Source: an uncultured Bariatricus sp.
GTDB taxonomy: Bacteria > Bacillota > Clostridia > Lachnospirales > Lachnospiraceae
Assembly (NCBI GenBank): GCA_934320645.1
Contig: CAKRFP010000006.1
Coordinates: 25,752 to 89,751, forward strand
Direction of reading: 5' to 3'
DNA length: 64,000 nucleotides
The notes under the pieces are model-generated. The model worked only from the letters and a program-made list of their open reading frames with translations. It ran no database searches and had not been told where the DNA came from. Positions within the stretch are counted from its first letter, which is position 1, and each line of letters starts with the position of its first letter. This document shows, piece after piece, positions 34,197 to 42,611 of this stretch. The translations under genes and the position numbers were made by a program.

Positions 34197-35567
34197 ATGA
34201 CGAAAAAAGAGATGCTTGGGCAGATGGAGGAACTTAGGTCTACCTGCGTGGACATCTGCACTAATTTATGGAATAATCCTGAGAGTGGCGGGAATGAGCA
34301 GAAGTCAGCGGATATGATCCGTGAGCTTCTTCATCATGAAGGATTTGTGATTGTAAATGAAGAACATCTTCCACATGCGTTTTATGCAGAATATGGAAGT
34401 GGCAAACCGGTGATCGCTGTTCTTGGAGAATATGATGCGCTTCCTGGACTTTCCCAGAAATGCCAGATCACGAAAGAGCCGGTAACACCGGGAGCAGCAG
34501 GACATGGATGTGGACATAACCTTCTGGGCGCAGGGGCTGTGACAGGAGCGATCATGATCAAACGGTTTCTTGAGCAGGAAGGAATTCCGGGAACCTTAAG
34601 ATTCTATGGATGCCCGGAAGAAGAATTGCTAAGTGGAAAAGTAAAAATGGCATATTATCATATGTTTGACGGATGCGATATGGCACTGAGCTGGCACCCG
34701 ATGTCTGCAAACATGATTTATGATGAAGGATATCTGGCGAGTGCATCTGCGAAGTTTTATTTCAAAGGAAAAACTTCACATGCAGCATTTGCACCGGAAA
34801 GAGGGCGGAGTGCGCTTGACGCAGTGGAACTTATGAGTGTAGGCGCCAACTATTTAAGAGAGCATGTAGTTGACAAGGCAAGAATCCACTATACTACAGA
34901 CAGTGGCGGATTTTCACCGAATATCGTGCCGGATAAAGCAAGTGCATGGTATTTTACAAGGGCTCCGCACATCAGCGATGTAAAAGACATTCTCCGCAGA
35001 CTGACACTTGTGGCAAAAGGTGCTGCAATGATGACAGAGACGGAGGTTGAGACCAAAATTGAATATGGCTGCTGCGATATGGTCAGCGAAAAATCATTTG
35101 CAGATCTGACATGGAAGAATCTGCAGGAGGTCGGAACACCAACTTATACGGAAGAGGAAATGGAATTTGCAAGACAGTTGCAGGCTACCGTTGATCCGGC
35201 TATCAAAGATAGAGATCAGAGAATGTATGAAGCAAAAGAAAAGGCATTAGCAGATGGTGTTGTTTCCAGAAATGCCTGGGAAAAAGCACCGCTTACTGCT
35301 TCTTCGGACAGTGGAGATGTGAGCCAGATGATGCCGATGAACCTCTTTACTGCAGTTTGCTGGCCGGTTGGTGTTGCACCGCATACCTGGCAGAGCTGTG
35401 CATCTGCCGGAAGCACGATCGGACAGAAAGGTGCATTTTACGCAGCGAAAGTCATTGCAGCAACAGCATATGACCTGTATACACAGCCGGAACTGCGAAA
35501 AGAAATTCAGGACGAATTCGATGCGCAGGACAGAGAACCATATGCACCGATGTATGAGGGTGAATAA
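34197..35567 (+). CDS. M20 family amidohydrolase, AbgB-like
   Basis: 456-residue zinc metallohydrolase from ATG 34197 (AAAAGGAGAGG upstream); a TTG 24 bases earlier is less likely. The metal ligands are seen in GEYDALPG (Asp), GHGCGHNLLGAG (His) and CPEEELLSGK (Glu pair), and the lid domain in GKTSHAAFAPERGRSALDAVELM. The C-terminus SSDSGDVSQMMP and PHTWQSCASAGSTIGQKG resembles AbgB, which cleaves p-aminobenzoyl-glutamate, and related aminoacylases. Together with the two membrane proteins it probably handles an imported amide. Substrate is unknown. A hairpin follows. Confidence 0.85.
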   Translation: MTKKEMLGQMEELRSTCVDICTNLWNNPESGGNEQKSADMIRELLHHEGFVIVNEEHLPHAFYAEYGSGKPVIAVLGEYDALPGLSQKCQITKEPVTPGAAGHGCGHNLLGAGAVTGAIMIKRFLEQEGIPGTLRFYGCPEEELLSGKVKMAYYHMFDGCDMALSWHPMSANMIYDEGYLASASAKFYFKGKTSHAAFAPERGRSALDAVELMSVGANYLREHVVDKARIHYTTDSGGFSPNIVPDKASAWYFTRAPHISDVKDILRRLTLVAKGAAMMTETEVETKIEYGCCDMVSEKSFADLTWKNLQEVGTPTYTEEEMEFARQLQATVDPAIKDRDQRMYEAKEKALADGVVSRNAWEKAPLTASSDSGDVSQMMPMNLFTAVCWPVGVAPHTWQSCASAGSTIGQKGAFYAAKVIAATAYDLYTQPELRKEIQDEFDAQDREPYAPMYEGE

Positions 35568-35592
35568 GAACAAGAAAAAGTAAAGAAAAAAG

Positions 35593-35622
35593 ATCCCGGA
35601 GCCGAGAGGTTTCCGGGATTTT
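35593..35622 (+). terminator. Terminator after the amidohydrolase
   Basis: ATCCCGGA (35593-35600) pairs with TCCGGGAT (35612-35619) followed by TTTT. It separates the transport operon from the PucR gene. Confidence 0.75.
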
Positions 35623-35745
35623 TATGAGGAAAAAAAGTAAGTGTGTGACTGGATTTGACAAGAATTTTCATGAATGTTACACTGAGAAAATAGGAGAAAA
35701 ACAGACTGTGTGAGGGGGATAAGTGCAGTCAGGCAGGAGACAGAA

Positions 35746-37389
35746 ATGGGTATCGCAATACAAGAATTATTATCGCAGGACTATTTTAAGGATTTTTACG
35801 TTCTGGCGGGGGCAAAGGGACTGCACCGTGAGATCCAGGGAATCACAGTTATGGAGGCACCGGATGCATTTCACTGGACAAAAGGGAAGGAACTGGTACT
35901 TTCATCAGGGTACGTTATTGCAAAGGAACCAGATTGTATTGAAAAAGCATTCCGGGAGGGAAGTGTCCAGAAATCAGCGGGAATGATGATCAAAAGAGAA
36001 CGATATCTGGAGAAAATACCGGAGGAGATACTGGAGCTTTTTGATCAGTATGAGGTGCCCCTTATCTCCATGCCGTTTTCAGCACCATGGATGGAAGTGA
36101 TGAGCCAGATTAATACTGCTGTGCTGAACCGGACCATACGCAGGCTGCGGATCAATACCAGTCATATGACATTTCAGATGTCGAATTTTTCATATAAAGA
36201 GCAGAAGATCAAGCGGATCCTCCAGGCGATGGAGGCTGAGATGGGTTTCCCGGCATTTTTATATGATTTTGTAGAAGAAGAGGCGTATTACAGTTCGATG
36301 AATTTTCAGAAGATAGCGAAAGGATTCGGACTTGAAACAGAGGATTTCTGGGAGCCGTCAATGCCGTATACCCGCCATACGCTTTGTGATTACATGGACA
36401 TGGTGAGATACCGTCTTGTGAATCAGAGTCACCAGGAGGAACCGAGAATCAGCTGGATACGAGTCCCGATTTCTGTAAATGGAAGTGTACAGGCGTATTT
36501 TGCCGTGATGGAAGCGCGGGAATTCCTGGATTATTATGATGAGTACAGTATCCGGATTGCCTATCTGATGCTGCAGGGATTATATGAGCAGATCGTAGCG
36601 GCACAGAACATGGGGAATATCGGATTTGAGAACTTTGTGTTATATGCTTTGAGTGCAACGGAAGATGATACACAGAAGATGATGTTTCAGGCGAATGTAC
36701 AGGGGATTTCCATGAGTACAAAATACAGGTATGTATTGTTCCGGCGCGCGGACAATCAGGAAGAATTTCCAAACCGGAGAAAAGAGATCCTTGAGGCTTA
36801 CCGGAAAAGTAGTCTGATCAAATATGCCAGAATCGCAATGATCGGAGAAAATGTGGGGATTCTTTTTTTGGAAGACAGAGAAGAAGACTGGGAGAAAGGT
36901 CATATCCTGGCACTTCTGGAAGAATTCCGGAGAAGAGTTCTGAAGAGCTGTCCGGAGACGGCACTGGAATTTGGTTATTCACTGGATGCCGCTTCTCTTG
37001 GGCATATCCGTCAAAGCATAGAGAAATGCCAGAAAGCACTGAATATGGGAAAAATGATTTATCCAACCCTTTTTGCATGGGAGTATTCTCAGCTTGGTCC
37101 ACTTGCATGGCTGGATATTCCGGAAGAGGAGCTTACCCATATGCTCTCGGCTTACAGTGTACTCCTGAAAGATGAAAAGAATATCGATCTATTAAAGACT
37201 TTAAAAGTATATCTGGAAAATAATATGAACTACAGCGCAACAGCTGAGAAATTATATGTACATATCAATACGATCAGGAAGAGGATCGACAAGGTAAACG
37301 AACTTCTGCAGATTGACTGGAGCGATAATATTGCACGGATGAATGCAGAGCTATTACTGCGTTTTTTGAATCTGGAAGAAAAAATTTAA
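35746..37389 (+). CDS. PucR family transcriptional regulator
   Basis: 547 residues from ATG 35746 (GGAG upstream). The N-terminal PucR domain (DFYVLAGAKGLHREIQGITVMEAPDA) is followed by a central GGDEF-like CdaR region and a C-terminal helix-turn-helix, LKVYLENNMNYSATAEKLYVHINTIRKRIDKVNELL. PucR proteins control purine, amino acid and related catabolic genes, often the genes next to them. Its position just downstream and in the same direction suggests that it controls the membrane pair and amidohydrolase, perhaps through the palindrome at 32678-32693. Confidence 0.9.
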   Translation: MGIAIQELLSQDYFKDFYVLAGAKGLHREIQGITVMEAPDAFHWTKGKELVLSSGYVIAKEPDCIEKAFREGSVQKSAGMMIKRERYLEKIPEEILELFDQYEVPLISMPFSAPWMEVMSQINTAVLNRTIRRLRINTSHMTFQMSNFSYKEQKIKRILQAMEAEMGFPAFLYDFVEEEAYYSSMNFQKIAKGFGLETEDFWEPSMPYTRHTLCDYMDMVRYRLVNQSHQEEPRISWIRVPISVNGSVQAYFAVMEAREFLDYYDEYSIRIAYLMLQGLYEQIVAAQNMGNIGFENFVLYALSATEDDTQKMMFQANVQGISMSTKYRYVLFRRADNQEEFPNRRKEILEAYRKSSLIKYARIAMIGENVGILFLEDREEDWEKGHILALLEEFRRRVLKSCPETALEFGYSLDAASLGHIRQSIEKCQKALNMGKMIYPTLFAWEYSQLGPLAWLDIPEEELTHMLSAYSVLLKDEKNIDLLKTLKVYLENNMNYSATAEKLYVHINTIRKRIDKVNELLQIDWSDNIARMNAELLLRFLNLEEKI

Positions 37390-37478
37390 CATTTCTTTGA
37401 ACAGGAATTGATGATTTTCAGGGTAAAAGATGATACAATGTATATTGTGTGAAAAAAAAGACAAAGAGGGAGATGCCT

Positions 37479-38168
37479 ATGCCAAAGAAACAGAAGGCAA
37501 AGATAAAGCAGAAAAATAAGTGCCCTGAAAAGCTGATCCGGACAGAAGCTGCAAAAGAGATTGCAGAGATAGACCGTTCGCTTCAGAATCAGAAGTATCA
37601 GCTCAGATGCAGAGCTGCAATCGATCTTCTTACAGCAAAGCTGAATATGATAAATGCAGATCTTTCGCGCAAGAAACGCCATGTTGTGATCAACCAGATC
37701 AGCAGCAGAGTGAAGACGGCAGAGAGTATTTATACAAAATTGATCAGGAAAGGTCTGGAGCCGGATTTTGACACGGCAAGAGCAGAACTGAAGGATCTGA
37801 TCGGGATTCGTGTGGTCTGTCCATTTGAAGATGAAGTGTACGAGGTTGCAGACCGTCTGAAAGCGCAGGGAGATGTACAGATCATCCGGGAGAAAGATTA
37901 TATTAAGAATCCCAAAAAGAACGGATACAAGAGTCTTCACCTGATTGTGGAGGTCCCAATTTATTCATCCAAAGGACCACTGAAGGAAAAGGTGGAGATC
38001 CAGCTCCGCACGGTGGCAATGGATTACTGGTCCGTGCTTGAGTACCAGTTATTTTATAAAAAGACAGAGAATGAAGAGGTTGCAAAGGAATTAAAAACCT
38101 ATGCAGATGAAATTTCTGAGCTGGATGCAAAAATGCTGAAACTCAGGGATAAGATTGAAAAAATGTAG
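37479..38168 (+). CDS. Small alarmone synthetase-like GTP pyrophosphokinase family protein (copy 2)
   Basis: 229 residues from ATG 37479; GAGGG eight to nine bases upstream favours this over the GTG and ATG before it. The first 20 residues are Lys-rich. Synthetase motifs: RVKTAESIYTKL, LKDLIGIRVVCPF with Asp106, KDYIKNPKKNGYKSLH and EIQLRTVAMDYWS with Glu173. Compared with copies 1 and 3, Tyr in GYRSYH is Leu, DFWAS is DYWSV and the following His is Tyr (LEYQL), so it is the most divergent of the three and may differ in nucleotide preference. No HD domain. It has its own terminator. Confidence 0.82.
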   Translation: MPKKQKAKIKQKNKCPEKLIRTEAAKEIAEIDRSLQNQKYQLRCRAAIDLLTAKLNMINADLSRKKRHVVINQISSRVKTAESIYTKLIRKGLEPDFDTARAELKDLIGIRVVCPFEDEVYEVADRLKAQGDVQIIREKDYIKNPKKNGYKSLHLIVEVPIYSSKGPLKEKVEIQLRTVAMDYWSVLEYQLFYKKTENEEVAKELKTYADEISELDAKMLKLRDKIEKM

Positions 38169-38184
38169 TAGAAATACAGGAAAA

Positions 38185-38211
38185 GAATGTGCGAAGGCGC
38201 ATTCTTTTTTT
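38185..38211 (+). terminator. Terminator after alarmone synthetase 2
   Basis: GAATGTGC (38185-38192), loop GAAG, GCGCATTC (38197-38204), then T7. The stem is nearly the same as the last stem of repeat A2 (16671-16690). Confidence 0.85.
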
Positions 38212-38230
38212 GATACAATCAGGAAATCAA

Positions 38231-38259
38231 TTGCATAGGCATTCCAGTTAGGTTATAAT
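38231..38259 (+). promoter_or_regulatory. SigA promoter of the ecf-truA operon
   Basis: TTGCAT (38231-38236), 17-base spacer, TATAAT (38254-38259), 50 bases before ecfA1. Confidence 0.75.
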
Positions 38260-38308
38260 CTAGTACAGTATGGACAGATAAATTACAGAATGGATATGAG
38301 GAAATACC

Positions 38309-39160
38309 ATGAAAATGATCAAGACAGATAAACTTGTATTTGAATATGCAAAGCGTGACGAAGAAGGCAATATTATAGGAAAAAGCCGTGCTATTGATGA
38401 GGTATCGCTGGATATCGAGCCGGGACAGTTTATTGCGATCCTGGGGCATAATGGCTCTGGGAAGTCTACACTTGCAAAGCATATGAATGCCCTGCTGGTT
38501 CCGTCTGACGGAACTATGTGGGTAGACGGAATGGACACGAAGGAAGATGAGCATCTGTGGGATGTACGTCAGAGCGCCGGAATGGTATTCCAGAATCCGG
38601 ATAACCAGATCATCGGAACAGTCGTTGAGGAAGACGTGGGATTTGGCCCGGAGAATCTGGGCGTGCCGACAGAGGAGATCTGGCAGAGAGTGGAAGACAA
38701 CCTGAAAGCGGTTGGGATGATTGAATACCGTCACCATTCACCGAATAAATTATCCGGTGGGCAAAAGCAGAGGGTTGCGATCGCCGGTGTCATGGCAATG
38801 CGTCCAAAGTGTATTGTACTGGATGAGCCAACTGCGATGCTGGATCCGAACGGAAGAAAAGAAGTACTTCGAAGTGTGATGGAGCTGAGAAAAAGAGAAC
38901 ACATTACAGTGATTCTGATCACTCATTATATGGAAGAGGTTGTAGATGCAGACCACGTATTCGTAATGGATCATGGTCATGTGGTAATGCAGGGAACACC
39001 GAGAGAAATCTTTTCACAGGTGGATACGTTAAAGCACTACAGACTGGATGTGCCGCAGGTGACGATCCTTGCTGATGAACTGAGAAAAAGAGGACTTGAT
39101 ATTCCGGCGGGAGTTTTGAAGAAGGAAGAATTGGTGGAGATATTATGTCGATTAAATTAG
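38309..39160 (+). CDS. ecfA1: Energy-coupling factor transporter ATPase EcfA1
   Basis: One of the two ATPases of the shared ECF module that drives many vitamin S components. Walker A is GHNGSGKST, the Q loop VFQNPDNQIIGT, the signature KLSGGQKQR, and Walker B IVLDEPTAMLD. The ending, with ILADELRKRGLDIPAGV, is typical of EcfA1 tails. 283 residues. GAGGA precedes the ATG. It overlaps ecfA2 by 16 bases. Confidence 0.93.
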   Translation: MKMIKTDKLVFEYAKRDEEGNIIGKSRAIDEVSLDIEPGQFIAILGHNGSGKSTLAKHMNALLVPSDGTMWVDGMDTKEDEHLWDVRQSAGMVFQNPDNQIIGTVVEEDVGFGPENLGVPTEEIWQRVEDNLKAVGMIEYRHHSPNKLSGGQKQRVAIAGVMAMRPKCIVLDEPTAMLDPNGRKEVLRSVMELRKREHITVILITHYMEEVVDADHVFVMDHGHVVMQGTPREIFSQVDTLKHYRLDVPQVTILADELRKRGLDIPAGVLKKEELVEILCRLN

Positions 39161-40008
39161 AACATATCAATTATGTATACAGTGAAGGAACCGCATATGA
39201 AAAGCATGCGCTGAAGGATGTGTCTCTGGAAATCCCGCACGGTGAATTTGTCGGGATCATTGGTCACACCGGCTCTGGTAAATCGACACTGATCCAGCAC
39301 CTGAACGGACTGATCAAGGCGACAAGCGGAGCACTTTATTACAACGGAGAGAATATTTACGGAGAAAACTATAACTTACGTGAGCTGCGAAATCAGGTCG
39401 GGCTGGTCTTCCAGTATCCGGAGCATCAGCTTTTTGAGGTCAATGTACTTCAGGATGTCTGTTTTGGACCGAAGAATCAGGGACTTTCACCGGAAGAATG
39501 TGAAAAGCGGGCAAGAGAGGCATTGCAGCTTGTTGGTCTCAAAGAAAAATATTACGATCATTCCCCGTTTGATCTGTCAGGCGGACAGAAAAGACGTGCA
39601 GCGATCGCCGGTGTACTGGCAATGCGTCCGAAGCTACTGGTTCTGGATGAACCGACTGCAGGACTGGATCCGAAGGGAAGAGATGAGATCCTGGATCAGA
39701 TTGCCTATCTGCACGAAAAAGCAGACATGACTGTCATTTTAGTTTCCCACAGTATGGAAGATATTGCAAAATATGTGGATCGTATTATTGTGATGAATAA
39801 AGGCAGCGTCATGTTTAATGATGTGCCAAAGAAAGTGTTTGCACACTACAAAGAACTGGAGAGTGTGGGACTTGCAGCACCACAGGTAACGTACATCATG
39901 CATGCGCTGAAGGAAAAGGGAATGGATGTTCCGACAGATGCAACCACGATAGAAGAAGCAGCGGATGGCATTATGAAAGCACTGAAGAAGGAGAGGGCAG
40001 CCAAATGA
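39145..40008 (+). CDS. ecfA2: Energy-coupling factor transporter ATPase EcfA2
   Basis: Second ATPase of the ECF module, 287 residues. Walker A GHTGSGKST, VFQYPEHQLFEVNVLQDVCFG, the signature DLSGGQKRR and LVLDEPTAGLDPKG. The start lies inside ecfA1 behind GGTGGAG, and the stop overlaps ecfT by four bases, so the three proteins are coupled. Confidence 0.93.
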   Translation: MSIKLEHINYVYSEGTAYEKHALKDVSLEIPHGEFVGIIGHTGSGKSTLIQHLNGLIKATSGALYYNGENIYGENYNLRELRNQVGLVFQYPEHQLFEVNVLQDVCFGPKNQGLSPEECEKRAREALQLVGLKEKYYDHSPFDLSGGQKRRAAIAGVLAMRPKLLVLDEPTAGLDPKGRDEILDQIAYLHEKADMTVILVSHSMEDIAKYVDRIIVMNKGSVMFNDVPKKVFAHYKELESVGLAAPQVTYIMHALKEKGMDVPTDATTIEEAADGIMKALKKERAAK

Positions 40009-40829
40009 TTCGAGACATAACGATTGGACAATATTATCCGGCTGACAGCCGTATCCATAAGCTGGATCCGCGTGTGAAGATTGTATGCACACTGCTGTAC
40101 CTGATTTCTCTTTTTACATTCAAAAGTATTTTGGGATATGTACTTGCGACTGTGTTCCTGTTTGGATGCATTAAGCTGGCGAAGGTACCGTTTAAATTCA
40201 TTGTCAGAGGACTGAAGCCAATTATCATTCTGCTTCTGATCACAGTAGGTTTCAACTTATTTCTGACACCGGGCGGAAAGACACTGGTTCATGTAGGCTT
40301 TATCAAGATCACGGAGTACGGCTTAAGCACAGCGGTTTATATGGCGATCCGGCTGATCTATCTGATTATGGGATCCTCACTTATGACACTGACAACTACA
40401 CCGAATTCACTGACAGACGGTCTGGAGAAGCTTCTTCACCCATTGAATAAGCTCCATGTACCGGTACATGAGATTTCGATGATGATGTCGATCGCACTTC
40501 GTTTTATTCCGATCCTTCTGGAGGAAACGGATAAGATCATGAAGGCACAGATTGCCAGAGGTGCGGATATGGAAAGTGGAAATCTGATCCAGAAGGCAAA
40601 GGCGATGATTCCGATTCTGGTTCCGCTTTTTGTATCCGCATTCCGCCGTGCCAATGATCTTGCAATGGCAATGGAGGCGAGATGTTACCGTGGCGGTGAC
40701 GGTAGAACCAAGATGAAACCTCTGATCTATAAGAGTACAGACCATGTGGCGTATCTGATCACGATCCTGTATGTGGTGGCGGCATTTGTTGTCGGAAGAT
40801 ATGTTCCGTTTAAACTGTGGATCTTTTAA
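40005..40829 (+). CDS. ecfT: Energy-coupling factor transporter transmembrane protein EcfT
   Basis: 274-residue scaffold of the ECF module with about five to six helices. The two coupling-helix signatures that bind the ATPases are AQIARGADME and AMEARCYRGG. It pairs with S components elsewhere, such as the fragment at 2-304. AAGGAGAGG precedes the ATG. Confidence 0.93.
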   Translation: MIRDITIGQYYPADSRIHKLDPRVKIVCTLLYLISLFTFKSILGYVLATVFLFGCIKLAKVPFKFIVRGLKPIIILLLITVGFNLFLTPGGKTLVHVGFIKITEYGLSTAVYMAIRLIYLIMGSSLMTLTTTPNSLTDGLEKLLHPLNKLHVPVHEISMMMSIALRFIPILLEETDKIMKAQIARGADMESGNLIQKAKAMIPILVPLFVSAFRRANDLAMAMEARCYRGGDGRTKMKPLIYKSTDHVAYLITILYVVAAFVVGRYVPFKLWIF

Positions 40830-40840
40830 GGAGCTGTGGG

Positions 40841-41587
40841 ATGAGAAGAATCAGATTAACCGTAGCTTATGATGGAACAAATTATTGTGGCTGGCAGATC
40901 CAGCCAAATGGAATTACGATCGAGGAAGTTCTGAATAAGGCAATCTGTAAGCTCACCGGAGAAGAGATCCAGGTGATCGGGGCGAGCCGGACGGATTCCG
41001 GGGTTCATGCAAGAGGAAATATTGCAGTATTTGACACCGAAAGCCGGATTCCGGCGGAGCGCTTTTCCTACGCACTGAATCAGCGGCTGCCGAAGGACAT
41101 TGTAGTCGTGAGATCAGATGAAGTGGACCTTACCTGGCATCCACGTTATCAGGATACTCTGAAAACCTATGAATATCACATCATCAATACGAAAGTGCCG
41201 ATTCCGACAGAGAGGCTTTATAATTACTTTGTAAGTTTTGATCTGGACGTGGAGCAGATGAGGCGCGGAGCGGCTTATCTGGTAGGAGAACACGATTTTG
41301 CACCATTTTGCTGTATCCGTACGAATGCAAAGACAACGGTGCGGACAATCACGGATTTGCAGATTCTGCAAAGCGGAGAGCATATTACGATCCGGATTAC
41401 GGGAAATGGATTTTTGTATAACATGGTGCGCATCATAGCCGGGGTACTGGTGCGTGTCGGAAGAGGATTTTACGAACCGGAAAAGGTAAAGGAACTTTTA
41501 GAAGGCGGGGAGAGAACCCGTGAAGCGGTCACAGCACCGCCGCAGGGTCTCTGCCTGATGGAAATCAGCTATCAGAATGAAGAATAG
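40841..41587 (+). CDS. truA: tRNA pseudouridine(38-40) synthase TruA (copy 2)
   Basis: 248 residues from ATG 40841, behind AAGGAG; the frame is open 24 bases more into ecfT. AYDGTNYCGWQ, the catalytic ASRTDSGVHARG with Asp52, GNGFLYNMVRIIAG and the ending APPQGLCLMEI are intact. Position after ecfT is the conserved Firmicute arrangement, so this is likely the ancestral truA and the one at 1128-1907 the extra paralogue. The two differ enough in sequence to suggest an old duplication or transfer. Confidence 0.92.
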   Translation: MRRIRLTVAYDGTNYCGWQIQPNGITIEEVLNKAICKLTGEEIQVIGASRTDSGVHARGNIAVFDTESRIPAERFSYALNQRLPKDIVVVRSDEVDLTWHPRYQDTLKTYEYHIINTKVPIPTERLYNYFVSFDLDVEQMRRGAAYLVGEHDFAPFCCIRTNAKTTVRTITDLQILQSGEHITIRITGNGFLYNMVRIIAGVLVRVGRGFYEPEKVKELLEGGERTREAVTAPPQGLCLMEISYQNEE

Positions 41588-41590
41588 TGC

Positions 41591-41622
41591 ATGAGTCTGC
41601 TTTTTAGGCAGGCTCATTTTTT
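41591..41622 (+). terminator. Terminator of the ecf-truA operon
   Basis: ATGAGTCTGC (41591-41600) pairs with GCAGGCTCAT (41608-41617) with one wobble, then T6. Its T run is also the left edge of a repeat-A copy. Confidence 0.85.
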
Positions 41623-41664
41623 CAACAGGAAATTCCGAATAGAAGGTACTGCATATCGGAGGAA
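41617..41664 (+). repeat. Dispersed repeat family A, copy 4 (degraded)
   Basis: TTTTTTCAACAGGAAATTCC, then GAATAGAAGGTACTGCATAT and CGGAGGA. It keeps the left part of the first hairpin and traces of the GGYRYTGC...CGGAG module. Neither stem can form well. Confidence 0.55.
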
Positions 41665-41736
41665 GTATTTCAATAGAAAAACTCTATAGAGAAGTTAACC
41701 TATCCGGATAAACAATAAGTAAAACAGGCAGTTTTA

Positions 41737-41765
41737 TTGAAGAAATAATATGAAAATGTTATCCT
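41737..41765 (+). promoter_or_regulatory. Possible promoter of the double-cubane operon
   Basis: TTGAAG (41737-41742), 17-base spacer, TATCCT (41760-41765), about 70 bases before the activase gene. Confidence 0.45.
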
Positions 41766-41835
41766 AATAACCAGGGGCATTTTGGAAAAACAGCATAGAA
41801 ACAGGATGTCATTAAAGAGAGAAAAGGGAAGAAAT

Positions 41836-42606
41836 ATGAATTATGTAGGAATTGATATCGGATCAACAGCATCCAAGGTTGTTGTTGAAGGAGATAAGAA
41901 AGAACATTTCGTACTGCCGACAGGATGGAGCAGCAAAGAAACTTGTGAAAAGATCAAGAATAAGCTGCTTGAGATGGGGGTAGATGTTACCTCAGATGAG
42001 ACAAAGGTAGTTGCTACAGGATATGGAAGAATCGCAGTTGATTTTGCAGATCATGTAATTACAGAGATTACCTGCCATGCCAGAGGTGGTCGTGAACTTG
42101 CAGGTGGAGACTGTTCGATCATCGACGTGGGAGGACAGGATACAAAGGTAATCATTGTACAGAGTGGAATGGTATCCGATTTCCAGATGAACGATAAGTG
42201 TTCAGCAGGGACCGGGAAGTTCCTGGAGATCATGGCGAACCGCCTGGGCGTGACAATCAATGAATTATTTGATATGGCAGCGGCAGGGGATGTGATCCCA
42301 ATTAGCTCGCTCTGTACCGTATTTGCTGAATCCGAGGTGATCAACTACATCGGAGAAGGAAAGAACCGCGAGGATATTGCAGCAGGAGTGGTAGACTCTG
42401 TTGCCAATAAGGTAGTACAGCTTGCACAGAAAAAGGATCTTGGAGACAGAGTCATTCTGACTGGGGGACTCAGCCACAGTACTTATTTCACAGGAATCCT
42501 GTCAGACAAGCTGAAACAGAAGGTGGAATCAGAAGAGTTTGGTCGTTTTGCGGGGGCATACGGTGCAGCACTTCTTGCCAGAGAAAAGAAAGATAAAAGG
42601 AGATAA
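41836..42606 (+). CDS. Acyl-CoA dehydratase activase-type ATPase (reductase partner of the double-cubane protein)
   Basis: 256 residues from ATG 41836; the frame is open 54 bases more but without a ribosome site. ASKHA-fold ATPase: GIDIGSTASKVVV and GGQDTKVI bind the nucleotide. The two cluster Cys shared across the homodimer are in NDKCSAGTGKFLE and SSLCTVFAESE. In this family ATP hydrolysis drives very low-potential electron transfer to a partner, either a 2-hydroxyacyl-CoA dehydratase or a double-cubane reductase. The single adjacent partner gene, instead of the two dehydratase subunits, favours the second. Confidence 0.88.
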   Translation: MNYVGIDIGSTASKVVVEGDKKEHFVLPTGWSSKETCEKIKNKLLEMGVDVTSDETKVVATGYGRIAVDFADHVITEITCHARGGRELAGGDCSIIDVGGQDTKVIIVQSGMVSDFQMNDKCSAGTGKFLEIMANRLGVTINELFDMAAAGDVIPISSLCTVFAESEVINYIGEGKNREDIAAGVVDSVANKVVQLAQKKDLGDRVILTGGLSHSTYFTGILSDKLKQKVESEEFGRFAGAYGAALLAREKKDKRR

Positions 42607-42611
42607 TGAAA

